Made by a program: the position numbers and the translations under genes. Shown in pieces: positions 46,655 through 55,810 of a stretch of 64,000 bases of DNA. The DNA comes from Rhinopithecus roxellana (taxonomy: Eukaryota > Chordata > Mammalia > Primates > Cercopithecidae). Each line of letters starts with the position of its first letter. Positions within the stretch are counted from its first letter, which is position 1. The stretch covers positions 40,728,546 to 40,792,545 of the forward strand of contig NC_044559.1 in NCBI RefSeq assembly GCF_007565055.1. Direction: 5' to 3'. The notes under the pieces were generated by a model. That model saw only the letters and a list, made by a program, of their open reading frames with translations, did no database searches and was not told where the DNA came from.

Positions 46655-46968
46655 GGTCAGGTGCGGTGGCTCACGCCTGTAATCCCAGCACTTTGGGAGG
46701 CCGAGGTGGGCCGATAACGAAGTCAGGAGATGGAGACCATCCTGGCTAACACGGTAAAACCCCATCTCTACTAAAAATACAAAAAATTAGCCTGGCATGG
46801 TGGCGGGCGCCTGTAGTCCCAGCAGCTCGGGAGGCTGAGGCAGGAGAATGGCGTGAACCCAGAAGGCAGAACTTGCAGTGAGCCGAGATCCCGCCACTGC
46901 ACTCCAGCACTCTAGCCTGGGTGACAGAGCGAGACTCCGCCTCAAAAAAAAAGAAAAAAAGAAAAAGA
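46655..46968 (+). repeat. AluY-like, full length
   Basis: Sense Alu with a local duplication 'ctccagcactctagcctggg' near its right end; flanks 'aaattcaaaaatta' / 'aaatttaaaaatta'. Confidence 0.93.
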
Positions 46969-46998
46969 AATTTAAAAATTAAATTAATTAACAAAAGA

Positions 46999-47318
46999 GT
47001 CTGGGCATGGTGGCTCACGCCTGTAATCCCAGCATTTTGGGAGGCCGAGGCAGGTGGATCACTTGAGGTCAGGAGTTTGAGACAAACTTGGCCAACACGG
47101 CTAAACCCCATCTCTACTAAAAATACAAAAAAAAAACAAAAAAAAAAATTAGCCGGGCTTCGTGGCGCATGCCTGTAATCCCGGCTACTTGGGAGGCTGA
47201 GGCAGGAAACTAGCTTGAACCCAGGAAGGAGAGGTTGCAGTGAGCCGAGATCGCGCCACTGCACTCCAGCCTGGGCGACATAGGCTCTGTCTATACAAAA
47301 GAAAAAAAAGAAAACTAA
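46999..47318 (+). repeat. Alu, full length
   Basis: Sense Alu flanked by 'aaattaattaacaaaaga' / 'aaattaacaaaagaaa'. Confidence 0.92.
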
Positions 47319-47434
47319 GAAATTAACAAAAGAAAATATATTGTTTTAAAATAAAATTACTTTTAATAATCATTGCAAGAATAGATAAGGATGAAGTTTC
47401 AGGTTAGAATGAAAGAGAGAAGGCATGTGTTTAC

Positions 47435-47923
47435 TGTTTGGATGAACGGAGGCAAGATGGCGCACTTCCGGGTTCTTCAACCCCCCCCCCCAACTTTTCC
47501 CGCGCGCGCGAAAATCCAGCCGGCGACCCGGGAAGGTGCAGACCAACTAGGCATGCGCCAGGTGATGTCAATCTGAAGAGACCAAGATTTACCTGGTCGC
47601 ACCTGTGGAACGCCCCCTGACACGCCCGTGCCCCGCCTATTGCCCGCCCACTCCTAGAAAAGCCGCTCCGGAGGCACGCCACATGCGGCCTTCCTCAGTC
47701 CTCCACTCCTGTCGGGATGTCAGGACTGCGGGAACTCCGTCCGAGAGCTGTACGGGTGACTCTGGGGGCCCCTTTTGTCGGGGGGGGGGGCCAACAGACC
47801 TCTCCCTACCCACCTTCTTCCCTTGAAGCTAGGTGACCAAAATAAACTTGCAGTTTTGCTCCTACCCTTGCCTAGTCGCTGGTTCTTTTGTACCCACTCT
47901 GGTGGTCTTAGAAAAACAAAACA
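47435..47923 (+). repeat. 5' LTR of the provirus
   Basis: 489 bp, TG...CA ends (TGTTTGGATG to AAAACAAAACA). It contains an 11-C run, a (CG)n patch, a TATA-like 'cctagaaaag' (about 47,654-47,663) and an AATAAA polyadenylation signal (47,841-47,846) followed by 'cttgcagttttgct'. The U3-R-U5 layout is inferred from these. The G run at about 47,780-47,790 is 3 bp longer than in the 3' LTR. Confidence 0.95.
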
Positions 47924-47924
47924 G

Positions 47925-47934
47925 TTGGTGCCGA
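47925..47934 (+). other. truncated primer-binding site
   Basis: TGGTGCCGAA follows the 5' LTR by one base. It matches the first 10 of the usual 18 bases complementary to the tRNA-Phe 3' end, then changes directly into RPL24 leader sequence ('tgcgtcgccatg'). An intact PBS would continue for about 8 more bases. Confidence 0.7.
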
Positions 47935-47944
47935 ATGCGTCGCC

Positions 47945-48220
47945 ATGAAGGTGGAGCTGTGCAGTTTTAGCGGGTACAAGATCTACCCCGGACACGGGAG
48001 GCGCTACGCCAGGACCGACGGGAAGGTTTTCCAGTTTCTTAATGCAAAATGCGAGTCGGCGTTCCTTTCCAAGAGGAATCCTCGGCAGATAAACTGGACT
48101 GTCCTCTACAGAAGGAAGCACAAAAAGGGACAGTCGGAAGAAATTCAAAAGAAAAGAACCCGCCGTGCAGTCAAATTCCAGAGGGCCATTACTGGTGCAT
48201 CTCTTGCTGATATAATCTAA
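47945..48220 (+). pseudogene. RPL24: RPL24 5' cDNA fragment captured in provirus (intact 91-aa ORF)
   Basis: RPL24 (eL24) is a 157-aa protein of the large ribosomal subunit. Here its own ATG with the short leader 'gtcgcc' is followed by 90 codons that match human RPL24 residue for residue as I recall it (MKVELCSFSGYKIYPGHGRR at the N-terminus, AITGASLADI at the end), with no introns. Codon 3 is GTG rather than the GTC I recall in human. Host sequence stops at about 48,216 ('gatataat') and retroviral pol begins, so the frame reads one more residue and hits TAA. The C-terminal 67 residues are missing. There is no poly(A) and no flanking direct repeat, so this is not an L1 retrocopy. Same strand as the LTRs, occupying the position of gag; an LTR-initiated RNA would have this as its first long ORF. 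Whether it is expressed is unknown. Confidence 0.93.
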
Positions 48221-50112
48221 CAGTCCTCTCCACACACCGTCTTCAGGATCTCATCTCTCATAAAAGTATTAGCCACTTAACTCCATCCCGGCTCCAACTT
48301 TTCCATCTCTTATTCATAGAAGACCCCACTGTTACTTTAGAAGTTTGCTCCTCTCTAAATCCAGCCACTTTACTGCCAGGCTCTCTTAAACCATCCCATA
48401 CTAAACATTCTTGTCCTGAGGTTCTGGAGGCTCAGCCCCCCAGCCACCTACACTTGCATGACCAGCCCCTTCAGAATGCACAACTAACCCTATTTGTGGA
48501 TGGCAGCTCCTTTATCAACCCTCAAGGAAACAGACAGGCAGGATATGCAGTAGTTACCTCTTCCACAGTTTTAGAGGCAAAACCCCTACCACAAGGGACC
48601 ACATCACAGCAGGCAGAACTCACTGCGCTAACCAAGGCACTCCTACTATCAAAAGGAAAAACAGTAAACATATACACAGATTCTAAATATGCTTTTCTAA
48701 TCGCACACACTCATTCAGTCATCTGGAAAGAGAGAGGGTTTTTAACCACCAGCGGTACCCCTATTATTAACAAAAACCAAATACTCAAACTACTAGATGC
48801 ACTGTCGGCACCTTCCAAGGTAGCCATTATACATTGTAAAGGGCACCAAACTTCATCTAACCTGGTAGCAGCTGGCAACAATTTCGCTGATGTCACTGCC
48901 AAGTCAGCCACCGGATTTTCCACTCCTAAGCCTCCTTCTGCCTGTTTTCTCTCCCCCCAGTATGCCCCTAATTACACTCAGGAAGAAAAGGCTAAGCTAT
49001 TACAAAATCCAACAGCCAAACTAGCTACAGGTGACTGGATCTATATTGATAACAAACTAGTTATTCCTGAAACACAACTCCATACCATTCTAACAGACAT
49101 ACATAATTCTTTACATATAGGACCCAAAGCCTTATATGATTTCCTAAATCCCCTCCTCCACTGTCCAACACTACAAAAACACTTACTTACAATCAACCAG
49201 CAGTGCTCTACCTGTCTAAAGGCAAATCCTCAAGGTGCATTGCGTAATCCCCATCCCAGCCATCAACTCAGAGGACACCAACCAGGTGAAGATTGGCAAA
49301 TTGATTTCACACATATGCCAAGACATAAAAAATTCAAATACCTCTTAACCCTTGTGGACACCTTTTCCGGGTGGATCGAGGCCTATCCTACCACAGGAGA
49401 AACCGCTAACATTGTTGCCTCTATACTCACTGAACATATTATTCCTAGGTTTGGCCTCCCGGTCACTCTTCAATCTGACAATGGTCCAGCATTCATCTCT
49501 AAGGTAGTCCAACAGGTGGCAGCCCTCCTACACATCACCTGGAAACTCCACATCCCTTATAGGCCTCAGTCTTCTGGTAAGGTAGAAAAGGCTAACGGAC
49601 TCATCAAACAGCAGCTCACCAAACTCTCAATCGAAACCCGGCAGTCGTGGGTAACTCTCCTTCCCTTAGCCCTGACCCGGCTGCGGGCAGCACCTCGAAG
49701 CCCAACAGGCCTCAGTCCGTTCGAATTAGTCTACGGACGGCCCCTAACCCTCCAACAAATACCTTCCCTGCCAGCCCCTTTGGCGAACTACCTCCCATAT
49801 CTCACTCTTCTCAGACAACTCCTAAGACAACACGCTGAGTTAGCACACCCTCCTCCAACGGATGCCTACAACCCACATCTCTCCCTCAGTCCTGGGGACC
49901 AAGTATACATAAAAGATATCCAAGCCAAAGACTTACAGCCCAAGTGGAAAGGCCCATACATTGTCCTCCTGTCTACACATACGGCAGCAAAACTCCTAGG
50001 ACACACGCATTGGATTCATATTTCCCAGCTAAAAAGGGCCCCCACTGGGAACAATCAGTGGACATCAGTTCAACTTTCCCCCACTCGCCTCAAACTTACA
50101 AAACTTTCTTAA
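48217..50112 (+). pseudogene. pol: retroviral pol, 5'-deleted: late RT, RNase H, integrase
   Basis: Open for 631 codons from the RPL24 junction to TAA at 50,110-50,112, with no start codon of its own in the retroviral context. The first ~80 codons resemble the RT connection region. RNase H follows, with acidic residues at codons about 95, 134, 155 and 225 (DGS, QAEL, YTDSKYA, FADV). Integrase has an HHCC zinc site (codons about 296, 300, 330, 333), the D,D35E triad (about 363, 421, 457; second and third separated by 35 residues) and a C-terminal GPY motif (about 579-581). The polymerase active site, protease and gag are absent, so it is non-functional as a whole despite the clean frame. Confidence 0.92.
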
Positions 50113-50273
50113 CTAGTTCATGCTTCCTGACCCCTGGCGCTTAGCTCGCTTTCTCACCCTCCTCTACATAAACCTATCAGACTTTCAATATATAACCCCA
50201 GACCCATATCTACCTCCAGACAATAGTCCAGAGCAGTGGTTCTCCCGTCTCCTAACCTTCATCGAACATCTCC
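50113..50273 (+). other. provirus, post-pol segment
   Basis: Pyrimidine-rich retroviral sequence after the pol stop. Where an env start would be expected there is only a short open stretch (to about 50,320), without a recognisable signal peptide or surface domain. Confidence 0.5.
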
Positions 50274-50613
50274 ACTGCCCAATCCTTCCTTTCTGTTATT
50301 CAACTCCAAATTCATCCTGAGGTAATCATACTCAGGCACCCAATGGAGGCCAAAATGGCCCCCATTGAAGGCTATTTCTCGTGCAACTGCCCAATCCTTC
50401 CTTTCTGTTATTCAACTCCAAATTCATCCTGAGGTAATTATACTCAGGCACCCAATGGAGGCCAAAACGGCCCCCATTGAAGGCTATTTCTCGTGCAACT
50501 GCCCAATCCTTCCTTTCTGTTATTCAACTCCAAATTCATCCTGAGGTAATTATACTCAGGCACCCAATGGAGGCCAAAACAGCCCCCATTGAAGGCTATT
50601 TCTCGTGCAACTG
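50274..50613 (+). repeat. three tandem 112-bp repeats in the provirus
   Basis: Units begin 'actgcccaatccttcc' at 50,274, 50,386 and 50,498, and the array closes at 'actg' 50,610-50,613. The period is exactly 112 bp. I see only two or three base differences between copies (for example aaaatggcc, aaaacggcc, aaaacagcc). Confidence 0.95.
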
Positions 50614-51145
50614 ATCTCTCTCTCTAAAACTCTTAACCATACAGCCACTAACTGATCCCTCTATGTCCCCGTGTCCTTGGTCCCCAGTCTAACTCTATAC
50701 AGCCAGGCAGAAGTAGCAGAGCTTTTCCAGCAACTTTCCATGCCACTACGCCACTCCCGTCAAAACGGGCTGTTTTTCCTCCCTCTAGTTATTGGAATCA
50801 GCTGAAAGCCTGGCCTCCCTGCAGCGCCGAACTACCTCAATAGCCTAAGTAGCTGCCCAAAACAGGCAAGCCCTAGGCTTGTTTGCAGCTGAAAAAGGAG
50901 GCACTTGTCTCTTCCTTAGAGTGCTGCTATTATGTTAGCAAGTCAGGCCTAGCAGACACTAACATTCAAACCCTCAAATGCTTCCATACCTCGTTCCTAT
51001 ACTAATACTGTGCTTTATTTTATTCTTCATCCGTACGTCCAAGTGCCAACCATGGGCCCCGACCTTAACAGCGCCCCTTAACAGCAGGAAGTAGCCAGAC
51101 AGACCACGGCGCCCCTTTATCACTATTATCAATAAAAGGTTGGAC
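50614..51145 (+). pseudogene. env: degraded env (transmembrane subunit) remnant and 3' leader
   Basis: About 50,860-50,960 keeps a faint trace of the TM ectodomain ('gcagctgaaaaaggaggcac', then a run of TGC/TGT codons), but the frame is broken by stops and the surface subunit is missing. 51,131-51,139 'aataaaagg' is the only purine-rich candidate for a polypurine tract; it is weak. No protein can be made from this segment. Confidence 0.6.
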
Positions 51146-51631
51146 TGTTTGGATGAACGGAGGCAAGATGGCGCACTTCCGGGTTCTTCAACCCCCCCCC
51201 CCAACTTTTCCCGCGCGCGCGAAAATCCAGCCGGCGACCCGGGAAGGTGCAGACCAACTAGGCATGCGCCAGGTGATGTCAATCTGAAGAGACCAAGATT
51301 TACCTGGTCGCACCTGTGGAACGCCCCCTGACACGCCCGTGCCCCGCCTATTGCCCGCCCACTCCTAGAAAAGCCGCTCCGGAGGCACGCCACACGTGGC
51401 CTTCCTCAGTCCTCCACTCCTGTAGGGATGTCAGGACTGCGGGAACTCCGTCCGAGAGCTGTACGGGTGACTCTGGGGGCCCCTTTTGTCTGGGGGGGCC
51501 AACAGACCTCTCCCTACCCACCTTCTTCCCTTGAAGCTAGGTGACCAAAATAAACTTGCAGTTTTGCTCCTACCCTTGCCTAGTCGCTGGTTCTTTTGTA
51601 CCCGCTCTGGTGGTCTTAGAAAAACAAAACA
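51146..51631 (+). repeat. 3' LTR of the provirus
   Basis: 486 bp, colinear with the 5' LTR. Differences seen: 'acatgcggcc' versus 'acacgtggcc', 'ctgtcggga' versus 'ctgtaggga', the start and length of the G run, and 'acccact' versus 'acccgct'. AATAAA lies at 51,549-51,554. Confidence 0.95.
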
Positions 51632-51636
51632 TTTAC

Positions 51637-51775
51637 AAACAAGCACAAGGCCCAAGAATTACTTATTGATTAGTATAAAATGTAAATGGTTGATTTTGCA
51701 CAGATGCGATTTTTTTTGTATGTGGTCCACTGGAATGAGAAACTCAAAATCTTTCCTTAGAGCTAAGGCTTTTTT
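51637..51775. other. intergenic, no gene seen
   Basis: Short unique AT-rich spacer between the provirus and an AluY. Confidence 0.4.
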
Positions 51776-52096
51776 TTTTTTTTCTTTCTTTCTTTTTTTT
51801 TTTTTTTTTGAGACGGAGTCTCGCTCTGTCAACCCAGGCTGGAGTGCTGTGGCCAGATCTCAGCTCACTGCAAGCTCCGCCTCCCAGGTTCACGCCATTC
51901 TCCTGCCTCAGCCTCCCGGGTAGCTGGGACTACAGGCGCCGCCACCTCGCCCGGCTAGTTTTTTGTAGTTTTTTTTTTAGTAGAGACGGGGTTTCACCAT
52001 GTTAGCCAGGATGGTCTTGATCTCCTGACCTGGTGATCCGCCTGTCTCGGCCTCCCAAAGTGCTGGGATTACAGGCTTGAGCCACCGCGCCCGGCC
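51776..52096 (-). repeat. AluY, Old World monkey type
   Basis: Near-consensus antisense young AluY ('ctgtggccagatctcagc', 'ccacctcgcccggctagt') flanked by 'ctaaggcttttttt' repeats. Confidence 0.95.
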
Positions 52097-52316
52097 CTAA
52101 GGCTTTTTTTTCAATCGAATTCCTCAGGTTGGAAGGAGTTAAGGCTTTACCAAAGCAATTTGAAGGTTTGAAATCTCCAGGGAGATTGATTTATGAGTAC
52201 AGTACAAGTTAAGGCTACCTCTGACCTTGGCAGATTGTGGCTGTGAAATGAGGCCCTGGAGTCCTGAGACAGGGGCTCTTCATCTTAGCCTCCTTAGTAT
52301 CTCACTGTGTGTTAGC

Positions 52317-52411
52317 AATTCCATGAATCCCGTTGGATTCATGAAATTTCATTCATGGAATTGGATTCCAGCTCATGGAATTTAATGTAATTCCATTGGA
52401 TTCATGGAATT
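52317..52411. repeat. 14-bp perfect inverted repeat with internal short repeats
   Basis: 'aattccatgaatcc' (52,317-52,330) and 'ggattcatggaatt' (52,398-52,411) are exact reverse complements. Between them 'attcatg', 'catggaatt' and 'ggattc' recur several times. Confidence 0.85.
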
Positions 52412-52432
52412 CCACTTCAGTTCTGGGATTCT

Positions 52433-52743
52433 CAGTACATTTTCTTTTCATTTTCTTCTTTTCTTGAGACAAGGTTTCTCTCTGTCACCCAGTCTGGAGT
52501 GCAGTGGCATGATTTAGGCTCACTGCAACCTCTGTTGGCCTCCCCGGTTCAAGCAATTCTCCTGCCTCAGCCTCCCCAGTAGTTGGACACCACCACACCC
52601 AGCTAATTTTCTTATTTTTATTTTTTGGTAGAGAGGGGGGTTTTGCATGCTGGTCAGGCTGGTCTACACCTCCTGACCTCGTGATCCGCCCACCTCGGCC
52701 TCCCAAAGTGCTGGGATTACAGGCGTGAGCCACCGCGCCCGGC
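52433..52743 (-). repeat. Alu, full length
   Basis: Antisense Alu with target duplication 'cagttctgggattct' / 'cagttctgtgattct'. Confidence 0.92.
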
Positions 52744-52759
52744 CAGTTCTGTGATTCTG

Positions 52760-53010
52760 GCGCCATCTCGGCTCACTGTAACCTCCGCCTCCCGGGTTCA
52801 AGCGATTCCCCTGCCTCAGCCTCCCAAGTAGCTGGAATTACAGGCATGCACCACCACGCCCAGCTAATTTTTGTTATTTTACCAGAGACGGGGTTTTAAC
52901 CATGTTGGCCAGGCTGGTTTCAAACTCCTGGCCTCAAGTGATCCACCCGCCTCGGCCTCCCAAAGTGCTGGGGCTACAGGTGTGAGCCACCGCGCCCCGC
53001 CGCGCCCCGC
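52760..53010 (-). repeat. Alu, lacking its 3' tail
   Basis: Antisense Alu starting at 'gccatctcggctcactgtaa', with no T tract; ends in a duplicated 'cgcgccccgc' (52,991-53,010). Confidence 0.88.
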
Positions 53011-53025
53011 CTCAAGTCTGAGGTT

Positions 53026-53288
53026 CCAGGCTGGAGCGCAGTGGCACAATCTCGGCTCACCGCAAGCTCCGCCTCCCGGGTTCACGCCATTCTCCTGCCT
53101 CAGGCTCCCGAGTAGCTGGGACCACAGGTGCCCGCCGGCTATTTAGTAGAGACAGGGTTTCGGGACAGGGTTTCAGCGTGTTAGCCAGGCTGGTAGCCAG
53201 GCTGGTGTCGATCTCCCGACCTCGTGATCCGCCCGCCTCGGCCTTCCGAGGTGCTGGGATTACAGGCGTGAGCCGCCGCGCCCGGCCG
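53026..53288 (-). repeat. Alu, partial with short internal duplications
   Basis: Antisense Alu. 'gacagggtttc' and 'agccaggctggt' are each doubled (53,151-53,205). Flanked by 'gtctgaggttc' on both sides. Confidence 0.88.
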
Positions 53289-53300
53289 GGTCTGAGGTTC

Positions 53301-54567
53301 TTAATTCAGGACTCATCCGCACTAATTGAAACCTGAGGGGAGGGATTTCTCCTCGCTGACCAGTAGGGGGCGCATCGTGACTACGCCTTCTGCTTTCACT
53401 CCCCGCGCAGGGAAATCCTGTCCTGCCCTCTCAGGGAGCATTCCTGACTGTGGGCTCCATTTTATAATAAAATGACTGACCTGAAGAATCACTTCTGTCA
53501 TTATTTCGTATTCCTTACAAAACCAGTGATACACCAAGGCCTCATCTGAAAACCAAGTAAAGGAAGCGAGCACAGGATGTCTGTGCGGGTCTGGTCGGCG
53601 TTTATCTCAGCTGGTGAGAACGCAACCATGCCTCCATTCACACTGTCATTCCTCCAGTAAATGAGACATCCCTGTTTTTTAAAGGAGGGAGATTTATGAG
53701 TCAGAAGTAATCGGATCCACAATCTGATTAGAATTCTATCCTAATAACGGGAGCTGACCGCATCCATTTGTGATCCGGCCCATTCACCACTTGCTTGGTT
53801 TTCCAGCACTGTAAGCCAGACTTTGGGGTGGGGGGAAGGTGAACGCTCCCCTCACTTTAATGCCAGGCTTATTCTTTCCTAAGGAGCAGGATCAAAATAA
53901 CGTTAGCGGGAAAAATATGCTTCCTCGTATGAGACTGCAGCATTTTACCTTGTATGAGAAAGGAAAAATGAAGGGTGAGACCTGCTTGTTTCTTACATAA
54001 CTAGGGAGAAATCCACCCCCTTCTCACCCCATAGCTCTTCCTGGTGGTAGTAATGATCAGAAACAGGAGTACCCAACTTCTTCCATGCTTGGGGGACTAG
54101 AGCTGCCCACTCTATGCAGAATGGGCAAAGTAAGGGCAGAGGAGAGAGTGTTAACATCACAATAGGCCTAAAGCCTGCATTTGAAAGCTTCAAGAAAAGA
54201 CTGAGAGGCAATCTCTTGCTGTTTCCCCTAAAGGCAGATTGGCAGATCAGCTCTCCTATCCAGAGCAGCTAGAAAAGCTGGCAAAACAAACAAGACATAT
54301 TTGAAGGTGAGCCACCAAGGGGGTGAGGGTTTGAGGGTCAAAGTCCTGGAAAGAAGGCTTAGCAGAGCTTTGAATTTTGAGGCATTTGCCTATTTCATGA
54401 GGCAGAGAAGCGCCCAGCAGTCTCATGCTAAGGAAGGAAGAGCTCAAGTAGTCGTCACCAGCTTTCAACTTCCAAAGGGCCTCACTCTTTAGAAGGAATA
54501 GGAATGAAAATAGAGAAACTCTCACAAAAACTGAAACCCAGCTTCCCATTGGCTTAATGTTTGACTG
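53301..54567. other. intergenic unique segment with CTCF-like motif
   Basis: Apparently single-copy sequence; no gene is recognised. It carries the motif listed at 53,359-53,374. Confidence 0.5.
53359..53374 (+). promoter_or_regulatory. CTCF-binding-site-like motif
   Basis: 'accagtagggggcgca' fits the CTCF core CCASYAGRKGGCRS at essentially every position. It lies outside any Alu, between BAG3 and the next gene. Confidence 0.55.
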
Positions 54568-55110
54568 TGTTACAGGAAAGGGGTCCTGATCCAGACCACA
54601 AGAGAAGGTTCTTGGATCTGGAGCAAGAAAGAATTCAGGGTGAGTCCATAGAATAAAGTGAAAGCAAGTTTACTAGGAAAGTAAAGGAATAAAAGAATGG
54701 CTACCACATAGGCAGAGCAGCCCCGAGGGCTGCCCGTTGCCCATTTTTATGATTATTTCTTGATGATATGCTAAACAAGGGGTGGATTATTCATGCCTCC
54801 CCTTTTGAGACCATATAGGGTAACTTCCTGATGTTGTCATGGCATTTGTAAACTGTCATGGCGCAAGTGGGAGTGTGGCAGTGAGGACAAGCAGAGGTCA
54901 CTCTTGTTGCAATCTTGGCCTTCGTGGGTTTTAGCTGGCTTCTTTACTGCAACCTGGTTTATTAGCAAGGTCTTTATGACCTGTATCTTCTGCTGACCTC
55001 CTATCTCATCCCGTGACTCAGAATGCCTAACCTTCTAGGAATGCAGCCCAGCAGGTCTCAGCCTTATTTTACGCAGCCCCTACTCAGGATGGAGTTACTC
55101 TGGTTCAAAC
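54568..55110 (-). repeat. solo LTR (ERV1 type), copy A, antisense
   Basis: Begins 'tgttacaggaaaggggtcct' and runs to 'gttactctggttcaaac'. It is the reverse complement of the element at 56,212-57,361. No internal region is attached. I do not name the family. Confidence 0.75.
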
Positions 55111-55469
55111 GCCTCCGATAATTGGATTAGTGCAAGCTTTCTCAACCTCAGTGCTATTGACACTGATATTGACATGATCAGTGGACCATCCAATGCAATG
55201 TTTAGCATTCCTGGCCTTTAACCGCTGGATGCCAGTAGCAGCTCCCCTTCCTCAAATTCTGACAACCAGACTTTCTCCAGACATTGCCAAATGTCCCATG
55301 GCGGGGAAAATCACCTGTGGTTGAAAACCACTGGATTAAGGGTGTCTGCCCAGACCCCAACTGCCTTTTTGCCACAAGCAAAAACAAATCTTACTATCAT
55401 CTAGGGCCTCAAGTGATATCTATAATTTTTCACACATGATGTGCAGCACCTAATAAAGAACAAAGCTTT
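55111..55469. other. spacer between inverted LTRs
   Basis: Contains a MER-like old repeat piece ('tttctcaacctcagtgctat', 'ccctggcctttaaccgctgg'-like); no gene. Confidence 0.45.
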
Positions 55470-55483
55470 AAAATACATAACAA

Positions 55484-55810
55484 GGCCGGGCGCGGTGGCT
55501 CAAGCCTGTAATCCCAGCACTTTGGGAGCCCGAGACGGGCGGATCACGAGGTCAGGAGATCGAGACCATCCTGGCTAACACTGTGAAACCCCGTCTCTAC
55601 TAAAACATACAAAAAACTAGCCGGGCGAGGTGGCGGGCACCTGTAGTCCCAGCTACTCGGGAGGCTGAGGCAGGAGAATGGCGTAAACCCGGGAGGCAGA
55701 GCTTGCAGTGAGCTGAGATCCGGCCACTGCACTCCAGCTTGGGCGACAGAGTGAGACTCCGTCTCAAAAAAAATAAATAAATAAATAAAAAATAAAAAAT
55801 AAAATAAAAT
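55484..55810 (+). repeat. AluY, Old World monkey type
   Basis: Near-consensus young AluY with an AAATA-patterned tail and target duplication 'aaatacataacaa' (about 55,471-55,483 and 55,812-55,824). Confidence 0.95.

Larger units (their letters stand above)
47430..51636 (+). mobile_element. young defective provirus carrying captured RPL24 sequence
   Basis: Order: TTTAC target repeat (47,430-47,434), 5' LTR, start of a primer-binding site, RPL24 5' cDNA piece, pol from late RT through RNase H and integrase, a three-copy 112-bp repeat, degraded env remnant, 3' LTR, TTTAC (51,632-51,636). The LTRs differ at about five substitutions and one G-run length change in about 486 bp. gag, protease and most RT are absent. 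The GPY-type integrase end and pol style are gammaretrovirus-like (ERV1 class); the first ten PBS bases TGGTGCCGAA match the tRNA-Phe 3' end, suggesting an ERV-F-like family. The family call is tentative. Confidence 0.93.

Noticed and set aside
47720..48235. 171-codon minus-strand frame across LTR and RPL24
   Set aside because: Shadow of the RPL24 and LTR sequence on the other strand, with no retroviral counterpart.
47435..51631. RPL24 piece as an ordinary L1-made processed pseudogene inside a provirus
   Set aside because: No poly(A), no target duplication, 3' end missing, 5' junction in the PBS and 3' junction directly in an open pol frame. Template switching explains all five.
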